From positions 4,972 to 68,971 of the forward strand of contig CAZYMU010000012.1 of assembly GCA_964648465.1 (NCBI GenBank): a DNA stretch of 64,000 bases, read 5' to 3'. This document shows, piece after piece, positions 17,308 through 25,788 of this stretch (position 1 is its first letter; every line of letters starts with the position of its first letter). Under the pieces are notes generated by a model. The model did not search any database and was not told where the DNA came from. It saw nothing but the letters and a program-made list of their open reading frames with translations. Made by a program: the position numbers and the translations under genes. This stretch comes from Aminicenans sp964648465 (GTDB lineage: Bacteria > Acidobacteriota > Aminicenantia > Aminicenantales > Aminicenantaceae).

Positions 17308-18036
17308 ATGAGAGATTCTTTGAATGCAATAGGTTTGGAAAAAAGCTATCACAGGAAAAAAGTCGTCAATAATGTTTCAATTAATATAAAGAAAGGCGAA
17401 ATTGTCGGTTTATTAGGTCCCAACGGGGCAGGGAAAACAACTACTTTCTCTTTGGTCCTCGGCCTCGTTCCTCAAGATGCAGGCCAGATTTATCTAAATG
17501 GTGAGAATATTACAGAACTTTCTATGTACACAAGAGCAAGAAAAGGGCTGTGTCTTCTTCCACAGGAACCCTCAGTATTTAGAGGTTTAAGTGTAGAAGA
17601 CAATCTCTTATCCATAAAGGAGATAATGAGAGATGCTGGTTCAGGGAGGAATGGAAGTCTGAGTGATATTCTCAGGGAATTTGGACTGCATAAATTGGCT
17701 GATGCCAAGGCCTATACTTTATCTGGAGGAGAAAGGAGGAGACTTGAAATAGCACGAGCATTAATAACAAATCCAGAGTATATGCTTTTGGATGAACCTT
17801 TTACAGGAATTGACCCTCTAGCTATTATTGAACTCCAGGAAATCATACTGTCATTGAAAAGAAAAGGGATGGGATTGCTAGTTACGGATCATAGCGTAAG
17901 GGAAACGTTAAAAATAACTGACAGGGCTTATATAATAGATAAGGGAGTAATTTTAGAAGAAGGCACATCCGAGGAATTAATTTTTTCAGAAGAAGTAAAG
18001 AAGAGTTATTTAGGGAAAGATTTTCATATTGATTGA
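17308..18036 (+). CDS. lptB: LPS export ABC transporter ATPase LptB
   Basis: Cytoplasmic ATPase that powers LPS extraction with LptF/LptG, which are not in this window. The 242 residues show Walker A GPNGAGKT (37-44), Q-loop LLPQEPSVF, signature LSGGERRRLEIARAL, Walker B YMLLDEPF and switch His in TDHSVRETL, all typical of LptB. It follows lptC/A by 6 bases and runs into rpoN, the conserved lptB-rpoN order. Confidence 0.95.
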   Translation: MRDSLNAIGLEKSYHRKKVVNNVSINIKKGEIVGLLGPNGAGKTTTFSLVLGLVPQDAGQIYLNGENITELSMYTRARKGLCLLPQEPSVFRGLSVEDNLLSIKEIMRDAGSGRNGSLSDILREFGLHKLADAKAYTLSGGERRRLEIARALITNPEYMLLDEPFTGIDPLAIIELQEIILSLKRKGMGLLVTDHSVRETLKITDRAYIIDKGVILEEGTSEELIFSEEVKKSYLGKDFHID

Positions 18037-18056
18037 TATATATTGCGGGCAAGAAA

Positions 18057-19535
18057 ATGTTATTGAAACAACAGCTTCGTCAAAGACAAGTTCAAAAATT
18101 GATGCTTGCCCCTGCCCTGCAACAGGCAATAAAGCTACTTCCCTTGACAAATTTGGATCTAATAGAGGTTATCAATAATGAACTCTCCCAAAATCCGATG
18201 TTAGAGATTGATGAGGAATCAATAGAAAAACAGGGAGAGGAAGTAGGACAGAAAGATAAAACTGAAGTGAATAAAGAGCAGGAAAAATTAAAAGAGGATT
18301 CAGGGATAAAAGAAGATATCAACAAATCTCAATTAGGAGATGAAAGGGGATTCGAAGCATACTTCCAAGAATATTTTGATAATGATTTGCGGTCTTATGT
18401 TACAGAGAAGAAGGAAACCCCTGCTTTAGAAAATTTTGTCTCTAAAAGTGCTTCCCTTTGGGATCATCTAAACTGGCAGGCAAACCTGACTTTCTTTGAT
18501 GAAAAAGATAGAGAGATTGCCGAGTATATCATTGGAAATATTAATGAGGATGGGTATCTTTGCTCATCTGTTGAAGAAATAGCCAAAACAATAAATACAT
18601 CTGTTGAGAAGATCAATAAGATCAGGGATAAAATTAGAATATTTGATCCTGTTGGCATAGGAAGTTTGACACTTAAAGAAGTTCTTCTTACTCAGATGGA
18701 ATATTTTGGGATAGGGGATGAGAAAACTCGAAAGATTGTTGAAGATTATTTAAATCTCTTGGAAAAAAGCAACTTTTTAAAGCTGGCAAAAGAGCTTGAA
18801 ATTTCTCTTTTGGAATTAAAATCTCATATTGAGATTATTAGAAATCTGGAGCCTATCCCAGGAAGGAAGTTCAGTCAGACAAATACTTTTTATGTTGTTC
18901 CGGATATAATTGTTGAAAAGGAAGGAGATAAACTTAAAATAAAATTAAACGATGATAGCTTGCCTCGTTTAAGAATTAACAGCTATTATAAAAAACTTTT
19001 AGCACAGAGTGAAAAGGATAACATCGAAGCCCGCCAATTTTTAAAAGATAAGATGAAAAAAGCTTTTTGGTTTTTAAGAAGCCTGGATCAACGGAACAGG
19101 ACAATTTATAAGGTTGCCGATTATATAGTAAAAAAGCAGAAAGATTTTATTGAGAAAGGAATTGAATACATTAAACCCCTGACCTTGATAGAACTTGCTC
19201 AGGAGATCGGAGTACATGAGTCTACTGTAGGGAGAGTGGTTGCAAACAAATACATTATGACGCCGCGTGGGATTTTCCCTCTTAAGTACTTCTTTCACAA
19301 GTCTCTTCAAGGTGTCTTTGGCGAAGAAGTTTCTTCTTTAAGGGTGAAAGAAAAAATAAAAAAACTCGTAGAGAATGAGGACAGAAAAAGTCCGTTAAGT
19401 GATATTGAAATTATGGATCTTTTAGCTAGAGAAAACTTTAAAATTGCACGCAGGACTGTGTCGAAGTACAGAAAAAAGCTCAATATACAACCTTCTCACA
19501 TAAGGAAAAGAAACTATTGGATGGAGGGAAGTTAA
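18057..19535 (+). CDS. rpoN: RNA polymerase sigma-54 factor
   Basis: Alternative sigma factor needing AAA+ activators. Region I is the Gln/Leu-rich N-terminus (LKQQLRQRQVQKLMLAPALQQAIKLLPL), followed by an acidic linker, the core-binding domain, a helix-turn-helix (IGVHESTVGRVVANKY) and the RpoN box ARRTVSKYRK near the C-terminus. The frame is open from a TTG at 18033 that would overlap lptB, but the ATG at 18057 gives the normal N-terminus. Followed by hpf (TAATG overlap), ptsN, hprK and rapZ as in proteobacterial rpoN clusters. I saw no convincing -24/-12 promoter in the window. Confidence 0.95.
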   Translation: MLLKQQLRQRQVQKLMLAPALQQAIKLLPLTNLDLIEVINNELSQNPMLEIDEESIEKQGEEVGQKDKTEVNKEQEKLKEDSGIKEDINKSQLGDERGFEAYFQEYFDNDLRSYVTEKKETPALENFVSKSASLWDHLNWQANLTFFDEKDREIAEYIIGNINEDGYLCSSVEEIAKTINTSVEKINKIRDKIRIFDPVGIGSLTLKEVLLTQMEYFGIGDEKTRKIVEDYLNLLEKSNFLKLAKELEISLLELKSHIEIIRNLEPIPGRKFSQTNTFYVVPDIIVEKEGDKLKIKLNDDSLPRLRINSYYKKLLAQSEKDNIEARQFLKDKMKKAFWFLRSLDQRNRTIYKVADYIVKKQKDFIEKGIEYIKPLTLIELAQEIGVHESTVGRVVANKYIMTPRGIFPLKYFFHKSLQGVFGEEVSSLRVKEKIKKLVENEDRKSPLSDIEIMDLLARENFKIARRTVSKYRKKLNIQPSHIRKRNYWMEGS

Positions 19536-20059
19536 TGAATATAAATTTCACTGCCCGGTATGCAAAAATAACTTCCGATATAGAGAAATACTGCGAGAGG
19601 AGACTTAGATCTATAGAGAAGTTGCTGGGATATGAACTTGATGCAGATCTAATCCTCTCTATTGAGAAATATAGACACAAAGTGGAGATAAATATTAAAA
19701 CTAAAGGAGCAACCTTAAACACAGTGGAAGAAACTCAAGATATGTTAAGCTCGATTGGTGTTGCTTTTGATAATATAGAAAAAAGAGTCAAGAAAGAGAG
19801 AGAAAAATTAAGAGAGAGAAAAAGAAGAAAGAATAAAGAAACAGGATTTTTTTCTCATCCTGTGGAGGAGAAAAAACGGCAAAGAAAAATAATAAAAAGT
19901 AGTGATTATTCCTTAAAGCCCATGTCTATGGAGGAAGCTCTTTTTCAATTTGAATCAAGCAAGAAAGAAATATTTGTTTTTAGAGGATTTGATTCTGATA
20001 AATGGACTATTCTTTTTCGCAGAAAAGATGGGAACTATGGTTTGTTAGAGCTGGAATAA
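19535..20059 (+). CDS. hpf: Ribosome hibernation promoting factor, long form
   Basis: Binds and dimerises idle ribosomes. The 174 residues have an N-terminal S30AE domain (MNINFTARYAKITSDIEKYCERRLRSIEKLL...), a basic linker (about 95-125, rich in Lys/Arg) and a C-terminal dimerisation domain with KPMSMEEALFQFESSKKEIFVFR. This is the long HPF type rather than the short enterobacterial one. The ATG at 19535 overlaps the rpoN stop and has GGAGGG 7 bases upstream; an earlier in-frame start at 19517 is less likely. Confidence 0.93.
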   Translation: MNINFTARYAKITSDIEKYCERRLRSIEKLLGYELDADLILSIEKYRHKVEINIKTKGATLNTVEETQDMLSSIGVAFDNIEKRVKKEREKLRERKRRKNKETGFFSHPVEEKKRQRKIIKSSDYSLKPMSMEEALFQFESSKKEIFVFRGFDSDKWTILFRRKDGNYGLLELE

Positions 20060-20082
20060 AACATATTAACTGAGAGATTAAA

Positions 20083-20553
20083 TTGAAAATACATAATTTA
20101 TTAATGCAGGATATGGTGATTACTGAGTTGAAGTCTCAAAAAAGGGAAAATGTTCTAAAAGAAATGGTGAGTTTTCTCAAAGAGAAGAATAAGATTGCAA
20201 GAGAAAAGGATTTGTACAACAAACTCATCCAGAGAGAAAAACTTGGAAGTACGGGGATTGGAGAGGGTGTGGCTATCCCGCACTGTAAGATGAAAGGTGT
20301 GAAAGATCCAATAATTATGTTGGCTGTTTCCAGGAAAGGAGTTAATTTCTATTCCCAGGATGGAAAACCATCGCATGTCTTTTTTCTTGTAGTTTCTTCT
20401 CCGGAGAATCCAAGCTTAAACCTCCAAATCCTTGCCGCGATTGCTCACCTTGTCCGTAAGGCGAATTCATTGATAAAAAAAATACTGAAAGCCGGAAATA
20501 TCAGCTCAATTATGGAAGTTATTAGAGAGGAAGAAGAAAAGATAAATGAGTAG
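20083..20553 (+). CDS. ptsN: Nitrogen-type PTS EIIA protein
   Basis: Cytoplasmic EIIA-Ntr regulatory phosphocarrier of the mannitol/fructose EIIA fold. The 156 residues contain the phospho-acceptor motif GIGEGVAIPHCKM with His67. It starts with TTG at 20083 after GAGAG; this codon is needed because the first residues (KIHNLLMQDMVITEL) align with the normal EIIA-Ntr N-terminus. Placed after hpf and overlapping hprK by 8 bases. It is presumably phosphorylated by the HPr and enzyme I encoded 2.5 kb downstream. Confidence 0.92.
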   Translation: MKIHNLLMQDMVITELKSQKRENVLKEMVSFLKEKNKIAREKDLYNKLIQREKLGSTGIGEGVAIPHCKMKGVKDPIIMLAVSRKGVNFYSQDGKPSHVFFLVVSSPENPSLNLQILAAIAHLVRKANSLIKKILKAGNISSIMEVIREEEEKINE

Positions 20554-21100
20554 AAGGAAAGTTTTTTCCCATCAACCTAACCAGGTGACAATTTCCGGGG
20601 GGCTTCTAAAAATTTATGGCTTAGGAGTCCTTATTATAGGTGATAGTGGAATTGGCAAAAGTGAGTGTGCTCTTGAACTTATTTGCCGGAGGCATCGATT
20701 CGTGTCGGATGATGTGACCCAAATAGTAAAGACGGCGAATAATAAGTTAATAGGGTCAGCTCCTTCTCTCAGCCGTGATTTTATGGAAATAAGAGGGTTA
20801 GGTATTATAAATATAAGGCGGATTTTTAATCCCAAGTCCATCTGCAGGAAAGCAGAAATAAATTTAGTAATTAAGCTTGAAAAATGTGAACAGGGAAAGG
20901 AAAATGACCGGCTTGGACTCAAATTGCCCCAGAGCTATGAAGTTCTGGATAAGAAAATACCACAGATTACTATTCCTGTGGCTCTTGGAAGAAATATTGC
21001 TGCCCTGGTTGAAGTAGCCTGCAAAGTCCACCTTTTAAGAGAGAAGGGGTGCGATACGTCCCTGGAGATAGTTAAGAAACTCGACCGTGCTATTTCGTAG
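20546..21100 (+). CDS. hprK: HPr kinase/phosphorylase, catalytic core only
   Basis: Phosphorylates HPr on Ser46 and reverses it. Only 184 residues: Walker A GDSGIGKS at 32-39, FVSDD at 52-56, and the HprK signature MEIRGLGIINI at 80-90 followed by the C-terminal IPVALGRNIAALVEVA segment. Firmicute HprK has Walker A near residue 155, so about 120 N-terminal residues are missing. Short kinase-only forms are known in alphaproteobacteria. The frame begins inside ptsN with no room for the missing domain, so this is a natural short form rather than a frameshift. The substrate is likely the Ser46-bearing HPr at 22696. Confidence 0.88.
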   Translation: MSRRKVFSHQPNQVTISGGLLKIYGLGVLIIGDSGIGKSECALELICRRHRFVSDDVTQIVKTANNKLIGSAPSLSRDFMEIRGLGIINIRRIFNPKSICRKAEINLVIKLEKCEQGKENDRLGLKLPQSYEVLDKKIPQITIPVALGRNIAALVEVACKVHLLREKGCDTSLEIVKKLDRAIS

Positions 21101-21124
21101 CACGATTAGAGAGAGAAAAAAAAC

Positions 21125-21982
21125 TTGAGACACAAAAGATTTCTGATCATTACAGGTATGTCGGGTTCTGGGAAAACAGCTGTCAGTCGTTTTCTAGAGG
21201 ATTTTGGCTATTATTGTATGGACAATTTGCCGTCAAAACTTATTCCAAGTTTTGTTGATCTCTGGATGAGAAAAGAGGTTGAGATAGAAAGAGTTGCTCT
21301 TGTCGTTGATATCAGGGAAGCAGGTTTTATTAAAGAGTTTCCGGAGATTTTAAAGACAATCAGGAAAAAGATATCGCTTTGCTTGATTTTTATTGATGCG
21401 TCTGATGAAGTGTTGGTTAAAAGATTCAACGAGAGCAGGCGTCCCCATCCGCTGGCAATAGGGAAGTCAATTATAGAGAATGTGTCTTTAGAAAGGAAAA
21501 GGCTAGCAACCATAAAAAGGATGGCTGATGATGTTATAGATACTAGTTCAACAAGCATTTCTGAGTTAAAAAAGAGATTTGCGAAGAAATTTCTTGCAAA
21601 CAGCTCTCAAATGATGCAGGTTGTGATTGTGAGTTTTGGATACAAATACGGAATTCCTCTGGAATCTGATATTGTTTTGGATACCAGGTTTTTGCCGAAC
21701 CCCTTTTATATTGACATGTTAAGAAATAAAACTGGTAAGAATGATAGTGTCAGGGAATACGTTATGGGATCAGCAAAAACGAGAATATTTCTTGATGAAT
21801 TATACCGCTTCGCTGATTACCTAATGCCAAATTTCGTGGACGAAGGCAAAGGCTACTTGACCATAGCTATTGGATGTACAGGGGGAAAACACAGGTCTGT
21901 AGTATTGGCTGACAAACTGAGAGAACACCTCAGAAGTAAGAAATATAAAACAAGAATTTATCACCGGGATATTCACAAATAA
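21125..21982 (+). CDS. rapZ: RNase adapter / nucleotide-binding protein RapZ (YvcJ family)
   Basis: The family member in Escherichia coli guides RNase E to the GlmZ small RNA; YvcJ in Bacillus is a GTP/ATP-binding protein. The 285 residues contain Walker A GMSGSGKT (11-18), the YCMDNLP motif, DTSSTS and the strongly conserved C-terminal IGCTGGKHRSVVLADKL, with KYGIPLESDIVLDTRFLPNP in between. It starts with TTG at 21125 after a purine-rich stretch; no nearer ATG fits. Position after ptsN and hprK is conserved in rpoN clusters. Confidence 0.94.
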   Translation: MRHKRFLIITGMSGSGKTAVSRFLEDFGYYCMDNLPSKLIPSFVDLWMRKEVEIERVALVVDIREAGFIKEFPEILKTIRKKISLCLIFIDASDEVLVKRFNESRRPHPLAIGKSIIENVSLERKRLATIKRMADDVIDTSSTSISELKKRFAKKFLANSSQMMQVVIVSFGYKYGIPLESDIVLDTRFLPNPFYIDMLRNKTGKNDSVREYVMGSAKTRIFLDELYRFADYLMPNFVDEGKGYLTIAIGCTGGKHRSVVLADKLREHLRSKKYKTRIYHRDIHK

Positions 21983-22275
21983 AAGTGTGCTCCACTGAAA
22001 GCTGGAACATAAAAATCATTGTTTCTTAACTATATTGGATTTGATGTCAACTTGTCCATGAGGCCTATTTTTGTTTAGCTTGGATGATTAACGATCCAAT
22101 CCATCCTATTCCAGCTTGGTGAATTGTGAAAAATTCCAACGATTGATTTGGAATTCATAAAAATACTTAAGTTTATTAGTATTAAATGGTAAAATGTGAA
22201 ATGTATTTGTGGAAATTGTCTTGATTAAGAATAAAAACTGACTCGATATAGTAGGAGGCAGAAAAGAATTATAAA
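21983..22275. other. 293-base intergenic region before the EIIA/HPr/EI genes
   Basis: Noncoding on both strands as far as I can see. It ends in a good ribosome-binding site (GTAGGAGGCAG) for the EIIA gene. TTCATAAAAAT at about 22158 weakly resembles the end of repeat block A. No clear sigma70 promoter with 17-base spacing and no convincing sigma54 element was identified, so how the EIIA gene is started is unresolved. Confidence 0.4.
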
Positions 22276-22680
22276 ATGATAGGTGGAATTATAGTTTGTC
22301 ATGGAGAGTTAGCTGAAGAGCTTTTAAATGCCCTTACGATTATTCTTGGTGAGGCAGTAAACATAGAAGCTATTTCTATTGGCTGGTATGATGATGTTGA
22401 AGAATCAAGAAAGAAGATTAACAAATCTATGAAAAAAGTTAATCAGAAAAATGGAGTGCTGATTTTTACTGACATGTTTGGCGGGACCCCTTCCAATCTA
22501 AGTTTTAGTTTTCTAAAAGATAACGAGATTGAGATTATAACGGGAGTGAATCTTCCAATGCTCATTAAATTTGTATCCCTGCAGAGGAGTAACAATCTGA
22601 AAGTAGTGGCGAAAAAGGTTGTAGAACAGGGTAAAAAAAATATCCATCTTGCAAGCGCTCTCTTAAACTCAAAAACTTAA
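22276..22680 (+). CDS. Mannose-family PTS EIIA protein
   Basis: The 134-residue protein starts MIGGIIVCHGELAEEL, with the phospho-acceptor histidine of the mannose-type EIIA fold at His9, and carries the FTDMFGGTPSNLS motif seen in the family. There is no EIIB, EIIC or EIID partner nearby, so it is probably a regulatory EIIA rather than part of a sugar permease. It is followed by HPr after 15 bases and then enzyme I, so one phosphorelay is encoded together. The signal it responds to is unknown. Confidence 0.9.
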   Translation: MIGGIIVCHGELAEELLNALTIILGEAVNIEAISIGWYDDVEESRKKINKSMKKVNQKNGVLIFTDMFGGTPSNLSFSFLKDNEIEIITGVNLPMLIKFVSLQRSNNLKVVAKKVVEQGKKNIHLASALLNSKT

Positions 22681-22695
22681 CATCAGCTTGATTCA

Positions 22696-22965
22696 ATGGT
22701 TGTAAAAACGATCACAATAAGAAACAGGCTAGGACTGCATGCAAGGGCAGCGGTTAAATTGATGAATTTGGCCAATCGGTTTATCTCTTCAGTCAAAATA
22801 GAGAAAGATGGAAGTGAAGTCGATGGCAAAAGCATCCTCGGGATACTTACACTTGCAGCAGTCCAGGGATCTCAGATTACATTGAAAGTTTCAGGAAAAG
22901 ATGAAAAACAAGCACTGAAAGCGATGGAAATTCTCATTGAAAATAAATTCCAGGAGGAAAAGTAG
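22696..22965 (+). CDS. ptsH: Phosphocarrier protein HPr
   Basis: 89 residues with both regulatory sites at canonical numbers: His15 in RLGLHARAA (phosphorylated by enzyme I) and Ser46 in DGKSILGIL (target of HPr kinase). Presence of Ser46 with its surrounding Ile/Leu patch fits the hprK gene upstream. Central node linking enzyme I, the two EIIA proteins and HprK. It precedes ptsI by 6 bases. Confidence 0.95.
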   Translation: MVVKTITIRNRLGLHARAAVKLMNLANRFISSVKIEKDGSEVDGKSILGILTLAAVQGSQITLKVSGKDEKQALKAMEILIENKFQEEK

Positions 22966-22971
22966 ATTAAG

Positions 22972-24735
22972 ATGGAATATTTCAGGTTAAGAGGAATTGG
23001 AGTTTCTCCTGGTATTAGTATAGGCGAAGTCTTCATGACTGAAAGAGTTGTTTTTACATCACGAAAGGAGGAGATTTCTTCAAGCCAGGTTGAGAAGGAA
23101 TTGAGACACTTGAAAAACGCGATTGAGCGAACAAAAGAACAGCTTGTTATTATAAAAGAGGAGATAAAAGAAAAAATTGGGGAAGAACATTCTTTTATTT
23201 TTGATGCCCATTTACTAATTCTTGCGGACAATTCTTTATTGTCGAGGCTAGAAAGGATAATAAAAGAAGAGAAAACCAGGGCAGAATGGGCAATTTCCCG
23301 AGTGCATGATGATGCTATTGAGATTTTTGAATCTATCACAGATGAATATTTCAGACAGAGAAAATCAGATGTTTCTGATGTTTTATCTAAAATATACAGA
23401 AATTTAGAATTTACTGGGCAGAAAAAGGAAAGTGACGGTGAAGACAGAATCCTAGTTGGCCACGATCTTCTACCTTCAGAGGCCGCATTAAGGCTAAGCC
23501 GTGGAAATGTTCTGGCTGTTGCCATCGATGTGGGCGGGCAGACCTCACATACTGCCATTCTTGCTCGTTCCTTAAATATCCCTGCTGTAATGGGTCTTCG
23601 CAATATTACTCAAAAAGTAAAAAATGGTGATTGTTTGATCGTTGATGGAACTGATGGAGAAGTTATTATCAATCCTCCACTAACTATAAAAAAGGAATTT
23701 ATTGGCAAGAAGAAAAAATATGATGATTACCGTAAGGAACTTAGAAAGACAGCTAAATTAAGTCCTTCAACTTTAGATGGAGTGAAGTTTTCTCCATTAG
23801 CCAATATAGAACTGCCAGAAGAAGTTAAGCTTGCCTTTTCTTTGGGCGCGGAAGGGATAGGGCTTTTTAGGTCAGAATTTATCTATTTTAAAAATTCTGC
23901 ACTTCCCTCAGAGGAGGATCATTTTCGAATTTATTCAAGAATTGCCAAAGAAACCTATCCGTTTCCTGTATATATTAGAACCGTGGATGTTGGTGGCGAG
24001 AAAAGTTTAAAGCAGTTGAAAATAGAAAAAGAGCCAAATCCTGCGCTCGGATTGAGAGCTATAAGATTTTCTCTGCGTGAGAGAGGACAGTTCAAAATTC
24101 AACTAAGGGCTATTCTTCGAGCAAGTGCCCAGAAAAATGTCCGGCTTCTTATCCCCATGATAACAGAGATTGAAGAAATCGGTGAAGTGAAACTTCTTAT
24201 TGATGAAGCTAAAGAAGAACTGAGAGAGAGGCGGTTAGAGTTTGATAAGGATATTCCTTTGGGAGTAATGATCGAAGTGCCTGCAGCGGCCGCTATAACC
24301 GATATCATTGTAAAAGAGGTGGATTATTTAAGCATAGGCACTAATGATCTTATTCAATATTATTTAGCTGTTGACAGGTCAAATGAGCTCGTATCCTATT
24401 TGTTTAAACCCCTTCATCCTTCTGTGCTGAGATTGCTAAAGTTCATAATTGAAGCTGCTCATAAAGAAGGAAAAGAAGTGACTGTTTGTGGGGAAATGGC
24501 TGCAGATCCTCTTTCTGCTATTGTGTTGTTTGGATTCGGAATAAGAAAATTCAGTATGAACCCTATATTTATTCCAAAAATAAAGAAGGCCTTGCGTTCA
24601 CTAGAGTCTAAAACTGTGATGAGAATCATTCAAAAAGCAATGAAGTTAAAAACAGCTCAGGAGATTGAAGAGTTTATAATTGAGAGCATATTGGTAAAAC
24701 ATCCTGAGGCATTTTTAATGGGGAAAATTACATAG
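22972..24735 (+). CDS. ptsI: PTS enzyme I (phosphoenolpyruvate-protein phosphotransferase)
   Basis: Transfers phosphate from PEP to HPr. The 587 residues show the N-terminal HPr-binding helical part, the phospho-His motif GGQTSHTAILARS (His193), the PEP-binding barrel with EGIGLFRSEF, VDVGGEKSLK and LSIGTNDLIQYYLAVDR, and the catalytic Cys in TVCGEMAADP. No GAF domain is attached, so it is the sugar-type EI rather than EI-Ntr (PtsP). Last gene of the EIIA-HPr-EI operon. Confidence 0.96.
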   Translation: MEYFRLRGIGVSPGISIGEVFMTERVVFTSRKEEISSSQVEKELRHLKNAIERTKEQLVIIKEEIKEKIGEEHSFIFDAHLLILADNSLLSRLERIIKEEKTRAEWAISRVHDDAIEIFESITDEYFRQRKSDVSDVLSKIYRNLEFTGQKKESDGEDRILVGHDLLPSEAALRLSRGNVLAVAIDVGGQTSHTAILARSLNIPAVMGLRNITQKVKNGDCLIVDGTDGEVIINPPLTIKKEFIGKKKKYDDYRKELRKTAKLSPSTLDGVKFSPLANIELPEEVKLAFSLGAEGIGLFRSEFIYFKNSALPSEEDHFRIYSRIAKETYPFPVYIRTVDVGGEKSLKQLKIEKEPNPALGLRAIRFSLRERGQFKIQLRAILRASAQKNVRLLIPMITEIEEIGEVKLLIDEAKEELRERRLEFDKDIPLGVMIEVPAAAAITDIIVKEVDYLSIGTNDLIQYYLAVDRSNELVSYLFKPLHPSVLRLLKFIIEAAHKEGKEVTVCGEMAADPLSAIVLFGFGIRKFSMNPIFIPKIKKALRSLESKTVMRIIQKAMKLKTAQEIEEFIIESILVKHPEAFLMGKIT

Positions 24736-24747
24736 GCCACGCTTTGC

Positions 24748-24787
24748 CCCAACCCAACCTACTCTAGATTAGAATCTATCAATAATA
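24748..24787 (+). repeat. Dispersed repeat block D, copy 1
   Basis: A 40-base block starting CCCAACCCAACCTACTCTAG and containing AGAATCTATCAATAATA. It matches 44441-44480 at 35 of 40 positions, mostly transitions. It lies between the convergent ptsI and cupin genes. In the other copy it is followed by block B; here the sequence diverges. Confidence 0.65.
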
Positions 24788-24811
24788 ACGAGATCAAGGG
24801 AAACACTTTGT

Positions 24812-25198
24812 TTATTTCCGGCCGTACTCATCTTTAAGGCGGACAATGTCAGACTCGCTGGAATCACCTATCCAGATTTCCATGATGCGTGCGGGCTTTG
24901 TGCCGATGCAGCGAAGTCTGTGAGATGTTTTTTTGGGAATGAAGATTTCTTCATTTTCTTTGGGTTTCCAGATATTATTACCTACTGTTACTTCGAAATT
25001 ATTGTCAAGTATAACCCAGAATTCACTGCGATGGTTATGATACTGAAGAGACAAAACAGCTCCAGGATTGACTGTAATGATTTTAATGTTTTTTGCCAGT
25101 TTATAGGGGAATGCGCGGAATTTTCCCCATGGTCGGATATCCTCAATGATTTTTTCCTTAAATTTTTTTTCTTCAAGAATAATTTTATCCTTTTGCAT
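24812..25198 (-). CDS. Cupin protein, mannose-6-phosphate isomerase type II-like
   Basis: A 128-residue single cupin domain. It has the PWGKF start (RPWGKFRAF) of the phosphomannose-isomerase type II cupins, a metal-site motif LQYHNHRSEFWVIL and a second strand with PKKTSHRL. In many bacteria this domain is fused to a GDP-mannose pyrophosphorylase, but here it stands alone. It may isomerise mannose-6-phosphate/fructose-6-phosphate; with only sequence motifs, the substrate remains open. Monocistronic, convergent with ptsI. Confidence 0.72.
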   Translation of the reverse strand: MQKDKIILEEKKFKEKIIEDIRPWGKFRAFPYKLAKNIKIITVNPGAVLSLQYHNHRSEFWVILDNNFEVTVGNNIWKPKENEEIFIPKKTSHRLRCIGTKPARIMEIWIGDSSESDIVRLKDEYGRK

Positions 25199-25326
25199 TG
25201 TTTATTTCTTAAAACAGGTCAATTAAACCACACAAATCTAATCCGGTAATCAATCTTGATTAAGATTAAATTTTATAAAGATAAAGATGTTCACGTAAAG
25301 ATATACACTCTAACGGGCTTGACGGA

Positions 25327-25788
25327 TTAAAAAGGAACTTCACTGTCGTCATCGCTTTCTTCTTCAGGAACTTTTGGAGCTTCTGTTGGAAAGTCAGAGG
25401 GATAACTGGATTCTTCACGAGGTTGTTTTGTTTCTGTGTTTTCCTTTTTACCGAGAAGGATGATATTTTGCGCGTGAATTTCAGTTGTGTATCTCTTGTT
25501 TCCATCTCTATCCTGCCAGCTTCGGGTTCGCAATTTTCCTTCTACCAGAATCTGTTTCCCCTGAATGAGATATTTTTCACAGAATTCTGCAAGCTTTCCC
25601 CAAGCTACTATTTTGTGCCATTCAGCACGGATATCGCTTTCGTTTGTGTTGGGGTTGAAATAGCGTTCGTTAGTAGCTAATGTGAAATTTGCCACAGCTC
25701 TTTCTGTTTGGGGAATATATCTCAATTCAGGATTCCCACCAAGACGCCCGATTAAAATGACCTTGTTTAGACTGTTAATATCTCTCAT
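25327..25788 (-). CDS. ssb: Single-stranded DNA-binding protein
   Basis: OB-fold ssDNA-binding protein of replication and repair. The N-terminal 105 residues carry the family pattern: LNKVILIGRLGGNPELRYI, WHKIVAWGKLAEFCEKYLIQGKQILVEGKL and the TTEIHAQNIILLG end of the fold. A Pro/Glu/Ser-rich linker leads to the acidic tip DDDSEVPF, which recruits partner proteins. Unusual location: its ATG overlaps the 3' end of cpoB by 14 bases, making it the last gene of the pal-cpoB transcript. Confidence 0.95.
   Translation of the reverse strand: MRDINSLNKVILIGRLGGNPELRYIPQTERAVANFTLATNERYFNPNTNESDIRAEWHKIVAWGKLAEFCEKYLIQGKQILVEGKLRTRSWQDRDGNKRYTTEIHAQNIILLGKKENTETKQPREESSYPSDFPTEAPKVPEEESDDDSEVPF

Noticed and set aside
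21983..22275. Sigma-54 promoter before the EIIA gene
   Set aside because: No GG...GC pair with correct -24/-12 spacing in an acceptable sequence context was seen.
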